This document shows, piece by piece, positions 57,604-64,000 of a stretch of DNA of 64,000 nt. A program made the position numbers and the translations under genes. The stretch is from Chloroflexi bacterium TSY (GTDB lineage Bacteria > Chloroflexota > Anaerolineae > Caldilineales > Caldilineaceae): NCBI GenBank assembly GCA_019217005.1, contig JAHBNG010000029.1:76817-140816 (forward strand), written 5' to 3'. The stretch's first letter is position 1. Each line of letters starts with the position of its first letter. Under the pieces are notes generated by a model that had not been told where the DNA came from, did no database searches, and worked only from the letters and a program-made list of their open reading frames with translations.

Positions 57604-58809
57604 ATGAACGCACAAGAAATCATTGATCTAGAACAGAATTATGTACTCGGCGTCTATACCCGACCCGATATTGTTTTTGAAAAAGGGGAAGGTTGTACAC
57701 TCTATGATACAGAGGGAAATGCCTATTTGGATTGTGTCTCGGGTATTGCCGTCAACGCGCTGGGCTACAATGATGCAGGTGTTAACCAGGCCATGCAGGA
57801 AGCTGCTGGGACGGGTGTACTTCATGTCAGCAATCTCTATCACACAGGTCCCCATGCACAGTTAGCCAAGGCACTTTGTGATACTTGTTTTGCAGACAAA
57901 GTCCACTATAGTTTGACTGGTGCTGATGCCAACGAAGGAGCCTTCAAGTTTGCACGCCGCTATGCACGCGAACACGGCAATGCAGACAAGTATCATATTT
58001 TGGCCTTCAGCGGTGCCTTTCATGGCCGACTCTTTGGTAGCTTGGCTGCCACACCACGCCCACCTTACCAGGAACCGTTCGCTCCCCTCATGCCAGGGGT
58101 GCGTTTCGCCGAGTTCAACGATCTAGATAGCGCAAAGGAGCAGATGGATGAAAATGTCTGCGCCATTCTGGTCGAACCAATTCAAGGCGAAGGCGGCATC
58201 AATCCGGCTACGCGTGCCTTTTTGCTTGGGTTGCGCCAGTTGGCCGACCAGTACGATGCGCTGCTCATCTATGATGAGGTGCAATGTGGTGTTGGACGCA
58301 CCGGCAACATGTGGGGTTATCAAACCGTCGGCGGTGCGGACGCGAGCTTACTTGAGCCAGATTTGATGACAGCCGCCAAACCATTGGCGGGCGGTCTACC
58401 GATTGGAGCCATCATGATGCGGCAAAAAGTGGCGGATACGATTCACAAAGGTGACCATGCAAGCACCTTTGCGGGGAATCCATTTACAACTCACGTCGCT
58501 CATCATGTGGTAGGACGGATTTCGCAGCCCGATTTCTTGTCAAGTGTTCAGGAAAAAGGCAATTACTTGAAAGAGCGGCTGGAAGAACTCAATAGCCCTC
58601 ACGTTCAGGAAGTGCGTGGAAAGGGGTTACTCGTTGGTGTTCAGATGGATATAGAAGTTGGTCCCATCGTTAACAAAGCATATGAAAAAGGGGTGATATT
58701 AGTAAGCGCTGGAGCCGACGTATTGCGCTTTGTACCACCCCTAATCATTGAAAAAGAAGAACTCGAAAAAGCGGTCGCTGTCGTAGGCGATATTTTGCAG
58801 GAAATGTAG
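57604..58809 (+). CDS. argD: Acetylornithine aminotransferase
   Basis: 401 aa, strong AAGGAGA ribosome site 7 bp upstream. Class III PLP aminotransferase making N-acetylornithine. Motifs: YLDCVSGIAVNALGYND, SLTGADANEGAFKFARRY, FSGAFHGRLFGSLAAT, ILVEPIQGEGGINPATRAF, LLIYDEVQCGVGRTG (cofactor Asp) and the PLP Lys in LMTAAKPLAGGLPIGAIM. All expected residues are present. Confidence 0.93.
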   Translation: MNAQEIIDLEQNYVLGVYTRPDIVFEKGEGCTLYDTEGNAYLDCVSGIAVNALGYNDAGVNQAMQEAAGTGVLHVSNLYHTGPHAQLAKALCDTCFADKVHYSLTGADANEGAFKFARRYAREHGNADKYHILAFSGAFHGRLFGSLAATPRPPYQEPFAPLMPGVRFAEFNDLDSAKEQMDENVCAILVEPIQGEGGINPATRAFLLGLRQLADQYDALLIYDEVQCGVGRTGNMWGYQTVGGADASLLEPDLMTAAKPLAGGLPIGAIMMRQKVADTIHKGDHASTFAGNPFTTHVAHHVVGRISQPDFLSSVQEKGNYLKERLEELNSPHVQEVRGKGLLVGVQMDIEVGPIVNKAYEKGVILVSAGADVLRFVPPLIIEKEELEKAVAVVGDILQEM

Positions 58810-58862
58810 AAGAGTGGATGGTGGATAGTCTGAGCCATCTACCATCCACCATCCACACAATC

Positions 58863-59456
58863 ATGTCCATTCAAATCTGTTCACCTGAGTTGATTCATGT
58901 CGAATCTATCGTATTGCTGGTCAATCGCTACGCAGTTCAGAATATCACTTTGCCACGTACAGAAGAGGATGTCCGCAATACGCTAGATGATTGGGTGGTA
59001 GCGATTGATACAGCTTCGCCTAGAGGGAGCTGTCCGATTGTCGATTGTGGGTCGCTCGTGCCATTGACTGATGAGTTGGCCGAAATACGGTCGCTAGCAA
59101 TCGCTGAAAACCAACAAGGTAAGGGAATTGGTAGCAAGCTAGTGATGGATTTAGTTCAAATGGCGCGCAACCGCAATTTCGCTCAGGTTTGCGCACTCAC
59201 TTTGCGAGAAGGGTTTTTTGTCCGTCTAGGCTTTACCCTGGTCGACCGCTGGAGTATTAGCCCAAAAGTCTGGCAGGCCTGTATCTACTGTGCCAAATTT
59301 CACTGCTGCGATGAGGTGGCTGTTTTGATGCACCTTTCAGAGACACAATCAGTGAATAAGTCATTTCCACAAGAAGCCTGGAAGGGTCTATTGAAGTGGT
59401 CCGAATGGCAACCCCTCCGGTTGGCCTATCGTAATGATGCAAATCAGAAAAAATAA
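58863..59456 (+). CDS. argA: N-acetylglutamate synthase (short GNAT type)
   Basis: About 197 aa from ATG 58863; an upstream ATG at 58818 overlaps a tail of unrelated repeats. It acetylates glutamate, the first step of arginine synthesis. The acetyl-CoA loop is [20 protein letters not shown]. The C-terminal Trp-x-x-C-x-x-C-x-K-F-x-x-C-D-E pattern ([20 protein letters not shown]) is characteristic of short ArgA-type synthases. It replaces the usual argJ or long argA in this cluster. It sits between argD and carA. Confidence 0.85.
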   Translation: MSIQICSPELIHVESIVLLVNRYAVQNITLPRTEEDVRNTLDDWVVAIDTASPRGSCPIVDCGSLVPLTDELAEIRSLAIAENQQGKGIGSKLVMDLVQMARNRNFAQVCALTLREGFFVRLGFTLVDRWSISPKVWQACIYCAKFHCCDEVAVLMHLSETQSVNKSFPQEAWKGLLKWSEWQPLRLAYRNDANQKK

Positions 59457-59488
59457 TTACACTTTCGCTTAATTTTGAGGAGAATATC

Positions 59489-60637
59489 TTGCAGGCAACA
59501 CTTGTTCTCGAAGATGGGACAATTTTTCAGGGAAAAGCGTTTGGTGTCCAAACCACTGTTGTGGGCGAAGTTGTTTTCAACACAAGCTTAACTGGCTATC
59601 AAGAAGTGATCACGGATCCCTCTTATCGCGGGCAAATGGTCACGATGACCGTACCACATATAGGCAACACAGGTATCAATGCAGAGGACGTGGAAAGTGA
59701 TCGCCCGCAGATTACCGCCTTTATCGTACGTGAAGTAAGCCCTGTCGTTTCCAACTGGCGTGCCAATGAGACGCTGAGTCACTATTTGTCCCGGAACGCC
59801 ATTCCCGGTATCAGCGAAGTGGATACACGGTATCTAACCCGAAAATTGCGTGAACAAGGGATTATGCATGCAGCTCTCTGTACAGACGGAACCCAAACGT
59901 CGGCCAATCTACAACAGATGGCACAAAGCTGGCAAGGACTCGATGGTTGCGATCTGGTTCAAGAAGTCACTTGTCAAGAGCCGTATCATTGGGTTGACGG
60001 CACGAGAATCGAGTGGACTCCAGTGCCGGCTGGCAATCAGCAAACAACAGAAAACAAACAACCGACAACACGCTCTCCACTCGTTATTGCATATGACTTC
60101 GGTATCAAACGCAACATTCTCAGACGTCTGACCAGCCACGGTCTCCGGGTCACCGTTGTCCCGGCTCATACGTCGGCCGAAGAAGTGTTAGCCATGCAGC
60201 CAGATGGGCTCTTCCTCAGTAATGGTCCCGGAGACCCAGCAGGTGTACCCTACGCTGCCGAAGCTGTACGCAAACTCCTAGATGCGCAGATTCCAACCTT
60301 CGGCATTTGTCTTGGACACCAAATTATTGGGCGAGCGCTGGGTGCGGACACTTATAAGCTCAAATTTGGGCATCATGGCAGCAACCAGCCAGTAAGCGAC
60401 GTGGATGTGAGCAACGTACAAATCACCGCCCAGAATCATAACTATGCTGTTGATGACAGCACGTTGCCTACCTATGCTGAAGTGACCCATCGTAACCTCA
60501 ATGATGGCACAGTCGAGGGTTTACGCCTTAAAGATCGTCCAGTCTTTTGTGTCCAATATCACCCTGAAGCCAGTCCTGGTCCTCATGATGCCGATCTGCT
60601 CTTTGCTCGTTTTGCAGAGATGGTTCATCAAATATAA
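59489..60637 (+). CDS. carA: Carbamoyl-phosphate synthase small subunit
   Basis: 382 aa from TTG 59489, with TTGAGGAGA 6-14 bp upstream, so TTG is credible. It is the glutaminase subunit passing ammonia to CarB. N-terminal domain: [49 protein letters not shown]. Class I glutaminase: catalytic Cys in [15 protein letters not shown], His and Glu in [15 protein letters not shown] short Gln/Thr-rich insertion (about 188-198) separates the domains. Last gene of the arg cluster. Confidence 0.94.
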   Translation: MQATLVLEDGTIFQGKAFGVQTTVVGEVVFNTSLTGYQEVITDPSYRGQMVTMTVPHIGNTGINAEDVESDRPQITAFIVREVSPVVSNWRANETLSHYLSRNAIPGISEVDTRYLTRKLREQGIMHAALCTDGTQTSANLQQMAQSWQGLDGCDLVQEVTCQEPYHWVDGTRIEWTPVPAGNQQTTENKQPTTRSPLVIAYDFGIKRNILRRLTSHGLRVTVVPAHTSAEEVLAMQPDGLFLSNGPGDPAGVPYAAEAVRKLLDAQIPTFGICLGHQIIGRALGADTYKLKFGHHGSNQPVSDVDVSNVQITAQNHNYAVDDSTLPTYAEVTHRNLNDGTVEGLRLKDRPVFCVQYHPEASPGPHDADLLFARFAEMVHQI

Positions 60638-60665
60638 TTGTACACAATCTATTGAACCATAAAAA

Positions 60666-62168
60666 CTTTACTTTCTGGTAAAAGAAAAGAGATGAGGTGA
60701 GAAATGTGACAAAAAGCGGTTAGCAGTTCATCCTAAAGGTAGAGAACCCAAAAAGGAGGAAGGAATGCTAACCGCGCCAGAAATAACTATAGCAGTACTG
60801 ATGAATGTATTGCAAGTAACGCCGATGGGAACAAACGTAAATGTAATGCGTCTGATGTGGGCCATGCTGAATGGGTCGTTTCTGAAAAGTCGAGGAGCAA
60901 TCCATAGCGCATTGAAAGAAAGCGGGTTTGAAGATGAGGAGCTCCGGCGAAGCTGGTGGAGCTTTCGATATGGATCATGGGATATCACAAGTCTGCTGGG
61001 GTCGTGGCAAGAAGAAGTGGAGTGGAAAGGGGAATGGGAGGCAAAAAAGTTAGAAGGGTACCGAGTGAAAAGCATAGATATCACAGGGTTCTGGCGACCG
61101 AAGCTGCAAGGGAAAGTGAACCGACTCTATAACTCAACGGCTCGTCGGGCATTGCCCGCGCTCATCTTTGGAGTGATGATAAGCTCGGGGGAGATAGGCG
61201 GGAAGCGAGTGCCACTGCTCAAGGCAATCATGAGATGCACGGTTGGAACAAAGGAAAGTGAGTTTCGGAAAAAGCTGCTGACAGAGACGAAGAAATCACT
61301 GGAGTCAGACGAAGTGGCGGTGGTCGATGCCGGGTTTACAATCAGAGAAATGCTAGAAAGCGGCATAGACCGATTTGTCCTGCGGGAAGCCATTAACTGC
61401 ACAGTGCGCCGCAATGAGTTCCCCAAACGCAAAGAAAAAGGCAGACCACCTGAATATGGTGATATTGTGCGTCCGCTCTCTCGCAGCTATAAGGAAAGCG
61501 ACTCGAGGCTACAACTCCGGACTCGTCTGGTCGCTTTCTCTATAGTGGTCGCCTGATTTGCTATCAAGCATGGCACAATCTCGTCCCCAGAACAACCAAG
61601 GTGGATACAGCCAACCGTACCTACTCGATTTACGTCATTCAGGATCCGGCCTACAACACACCTTTGGTTTTGGCGACCGTTATGACTTTGCAGCCTGAAA
61701 CCATTTATCTTGTCTACCTGGAACGCTGGCCTGTTGAACCTCCCCCCTTGGCTTCCAAGCAGATGATTGGCTTACATCGTCAATTTGTTCATGCCGATGA
61801 GGCTTGCTTCCGCTTACCTGAACTGGGGCTGCTGGCTGGCAATCTTCTTTCCCATTTAGCCGCTTCTCTTCCTCCCATACCGACTGGCTACTGGGATCGA
61901 GAGCCTCAATCCACTCCCGGCAGGCTGCGCCGTGTTCTCTCGAGTGCTCTTTTTCCAACTCCTGACCAACTCGACCCTGACTTTCGGAAAAAGGCCTCGG
62001 TTTCACACCATTTCCCTAAAGGCGTTCTCGCTCATCGCCGCCTCAATGCCGCTGCTTAAACTAGCCGAGCACTATTTTTACATTTTATCCCGTTTTTTCA
62101 GGGTGGATTCTTTTTTCCGCCCCTTTTGGTTTGCCCTTTGTCACTCAAGCCTTTACCAGAAAGTAAAG
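60666..62168 (+). mobile_element. IS4-like insertion sequence (1503 bp)
   Basis: Terminal inverted repeats CTTTACTTTCTGGTAAAAG / CTTTACCAGAAAGTAAAG, 6-bp target duplication TAAAAA (60660-60665 and 62169-62174). It carries one transposase in two frames. It inserted 22 bp after the carA stop without disrupting a gene. Confidence 0.92.
60765..62059 (+). pseudogene. IS4-like DDE transposase with a -1 frameshift
   Basis: The first frame (60765-61556) has SIDITGFWRPKLQG (first Asp) and EVAVVDAGFTIREMLES (second Asp). The second frame, -1 relative, continues from about 61480 (GKRLEATTPDSSGRFLYSGR, QDPAYNTPLVLAT) and contains YLVYLERWPVEPPPLASKQM, the Y-x2-R-x3-E-like box with the catalytic Glu. The joined protein would be about 430 aa. 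The shift falls at AAGGAAAG without a convincing slippery site, so it is probably a mutation. The C-terminal 60 residues are rich in Pro and Arg. Confidence 0.82.
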
Positions 62169-62673
62169 TAAAAAAGCTTTCAGCTAATCAGCCGTCAGCT
62201 TTCAGCCAGAATCTGGCCATGTTTCGTAGCTGATTTTTATATACTTTCCTATATTTAGTACAAAGGTACCATAGACAACCCACCAAGAGTGTGTTAGCAT
62301 ATTTCTAGACACAGCTTTGCTTGAAAACTGCCGAACACTTCGCTTTTCAAAGCAACCGCACTGTAATCATAGATAATCAGTAGACCGCAGTGGAGAAGGC
62401 GTTCTCTATTACACGCAGTAGACATAATCCTGCACTTCTCAGTCAAAACAGACTCGAGCGTGCCAAATGGTCCGAGATTCTCTACTGCGTCTTTTTTCGC
62501 CATTTGAACGCTCTACCTCTGAGAAATCCTACTGCGTGTAATAGAGAACGCCGGTCCCGTTCGCATTAGAGAATAGCGCTCCATGCATGGCGACTCCACG
62601 TTGCCGTCTACTGATAATGAGATTATCTTGAGCCTCGTCTCCTTAGTTTTCACAGGTTACCCCCGTATACACA
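62169..62673. other. Intergenic region with a large inverted repeat (element H)
   Basis: The start has short repeats of the type TCAGCTTTCAGCC. At 62397-62552 lies element H: arms GGCGTTCTCTATTACACGCA / TGCGTGTAATAGAGAACGCC, extended to 24 perfect bases by GTAG / CTAC, enclosing about 108 bp, with further inner pairing CTTCTCAG / CTGAGAAA. No coding sequence seen. Confidence 0.7.
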
Positions 62674-63060
62674 ATGATCAAGCCAAACGACAAGCAATCA
62701 AACACCACAACTCCTCAACAACGTCATCAACTTTTTCGATTATGGGAAGAGACAGGCAATGCAAACGAGGCCTGTCGTCGCACAGGAGTCTCTCGCGCAA
62801 CATTTTATTACTGGAAGCCGCGTTTTCACTCCGGAGGCTACGATGCCTTGAATGAGATGCGGAGCCATGCTCCAAAGAATCCACGTAAAATCCCAGATGA
62901 GTTGGTCAGGCAGATCATCGCATTGAAACGTCAACATCCCACGTGGGGTAAATTGCGTATTGCACGCACAATTAGTAAAAAAAATAAATTAGAGACCGTC
63001 ATGAGCCCTAATACAGTCCGACGCGTCCTCATGGATGAAGGACTTTGGGATGTGGCATAG
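62674..63060 (+). CDS. Orphan helix-turn-helix protein of transposase type
   Basis: 128 aa. First HTH: QQRHQLFRLWEETGNANEAC, RRTGVSRATFYYWKPRF. Second, HTH_29-like: IPDELVRQIIALKRQHPTWG and the ending SPNTVRRVLMDEGLWDVA. This is the N-terminal half of IS481/IS3-like transposases without the catalytic integrase core. The stop is native, since it lies in both copies of the target duplication of the next family A element. Either a relict transposase fragment or a DNA-binding protein retained without transposition. Confidence 0.65.
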   Translation: MIKPNDKQSNTTTPQQRHQLFRLWEETGNANEACRRTGVSRATFYYWKPRFHSGGYDALNEMRSHAPKNPRKIPDELVRQIIALKRQHPTWGKLRIARTISKKNKLETVMSPNTVRRVLMDEGLWDVA

Positions 63061-63064
63061 AAGG

Positions 63065-63142
63065 GAGTGTGTCTCAAAGTGTGTAAATGCAACGGTTCTC
63101 TGACTGGGCAGTGTTCATTTACACACTTTGTGGTACACACTC
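63065..63142. repeat. Family A inverted-repeat element, copy 9
   Basis: 78 bp, GAGTGTGTCTC / GGTACACACTC, flanks CATAGAAGG (63056-63064) and CATAGAATG (63143-63151): a 9-bp duplication with one mismatch. It lies between the HTH gene and htrA. Confidence 0.88.
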
Positions 63143-63186
63143 CATAGAATGGTTGATGGTGGACAGCATACACTATTTTCAATCAG

Positions 63187-64000
63187 CTATTCTGGTTCTT
63201 CAACTAACTTAATCCTCACATCATACTGTTGACCGTTTCGTATAAGCCTGACAGTCACTTCATCTCCTACCTGATAATGATCTTGTAGGAAAGGTTCCAA
63301 GTCTTCCAGTTGCCGCAACATGGTCCCATCGATTGCAATCAATATATCTCCACCTACGTAAAAACGACGATTGCCAATGATCGCTTCACGTTGAAAACCT
63401 TCAACGCCCGCCCGCCGCAAAGGACTATTTTGATAGAGCTGTACAAGCAGGATGCCTTCAGACACAGGCAGATTGAGTGCCTCAGTCAGGCCGGGCTTTA
63501 CTGAATATGCATAACGAATCCCCAACCATGGATGTCGATAACGCCCTTAACGTTAGCAGATCGGGCCACAAACGTCGTACTGTGTCGACTGGCACGGCAA
63601 ATCCAACGCCAGCACTTGAACCACTCGGGCTAAAGATAGCAGTATTAATTCCAATCACCCGCCCGCTACTATCCAGAAGTGGACCGCCAGAATTACCACG
63701 ATTGATTGCAGCATCCGTCTGGATAATGCCTGTAATCATGCGGCCATCTGGTCCCTCCAAGGCACGACCTAATGCGCTGACCACACCAGTTGTCAAGGTA
63801 TGACCAAACTGTCCAAAAGGGTTGCCAATCGCTACGGCACGCTGTCCAACCCGCAAATCATGAGACGTGCCTAGTACAACAGGCACAAGGAGTTGCGGTG
63901 GTGCGTCTACTTTGAGAACGGCGACGTCATTACGCTGATCAACACCAACAATCTGAGCCGATAATGCGCGCCCATCACTAAAGTTAACCTCTATATCGCT
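63187..64000 (-). pseudogene. HtrA/DegP-type serine protease, partial and frameshifted
   Basis: The gene enters from beyond 64000. The visible part has NDVAVLKVDAPP (catalytic Asp of the trypsin triad), AVAIGNPFGQFGHTLTTGVV, the Ser in TDAAINRGNSGGPLLDSSGR, then GVGFAVPVDTVRR. Near 63545 one extra G in AAGGG shifts the frame. The PDZ domain continues in another frame (RYRHPWLGIRYAYSVKPGL, ILLVQLYQNSPLRRAGV, VGGDILIAIDGTMLRQLE) to the stop at 63187. HtrA proteases degrade misfolded proteins outside the cytoplasmic membrane. A single-base indel can be a real mutation or an assembly error; the rest is well conserved, so an error is quite possible. Confidence 0.85.

Overview
The window looks like a chromosomal segment of a mesophilic, mid-GC Chloroflexota bacterium (Caldilineae/Anaerolineae type is my guess). 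This rests on the mix of genes, and on secreted proteins with Pro/Thr linkers and short LPIV or LPLIL motifs, which are common in that phylum. It is not a plasmid or phage: it carries dnaE, clpB, carA, carB, argABCD-type genes and a phosphofructokinase. No rRNA, tRNA or CRISPR array was seen.

Layout. 1-9.2 kb: a 3' gene fragment, a secreted protein, a large GT-C membrane glycosyltransferase, a GNAT acetyltransferase and dnaE. 9.5-14.5 kb (minus strand): a signalling operon of an slr1658-type regulator, an slr1659-type STAS protein, a Cache-HAMP-cyclase-like protein and a MscS channel with a cyclic-nucleotide-binding domain. The first and third of these genes are split by small inverted-repeat elements. 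15.5-22.5 kb: DUF4058, then a solute-binding protein paired with a hybrid histidine kinase/PP2C phosphatase, and upstream of it the decayed remains of a similar pair. 22.8-26.4 kb: a beta-propeller lipoprotein and a recombinase homologue with lost catalytic residues. 26.9-32.1 kb: phosphonate-type ABC transporter phnDCE and a MauG-like cytochrome c peroxidase cut off from its signal peptide. 33-34.2 kb: a wrecked IS110. 34.4-43.3 kb: FeoB-like transporter, PPi-type phosphofructokinase, inositol dehydrogenase, DEAD-box helicase, an IS481-like element and a glutaredoxin. 43.7-53.5 kb: clpB, a PHAX-domain protein, DUF2905, Hsp20, carB and a split rhomboid. 53.5-60.6 kb: a candidate small RNA, split paiB, GNAT, then argC-argB-argD-NAGS-carA. 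60.6-64 kb: an IS4-like element, an orphan HTH protein and a frameshifted HtrA protease running off the end.

The outstanding property is the density of short non-autonomous inverted-repeat elements (MITE-like). I recognise at least five repeated families, A to E: about 78 bp with 9-bp target duplications; about 80 bp with 4-bp YTAA-type duplications; 215 bp with 5-bp; about 80 bp undetermined; 155 bp with 8-bp. There are also two single palindromic elements. Five protein genes are split by them (slr1658-like, cyclase-like, cytochrome peroxidase, rhomboid, paiB). In each, removing the element plus one target duplication restores one continuous reading frame, which fixes the element boundaries and gives the pre-insertion gene. 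Two nested insertions give relative ages.

Functional themes: partner-switching and PP2C signalling coupled to a cNMP-gated mechanosensitive channel; arginine and carbamoyl-phosphate synthesis in one cluster (carB apart); stress proteins (ClpB, Hsp20, HtrA). Assignments come from reading motifs in the translations; no database search was possible.
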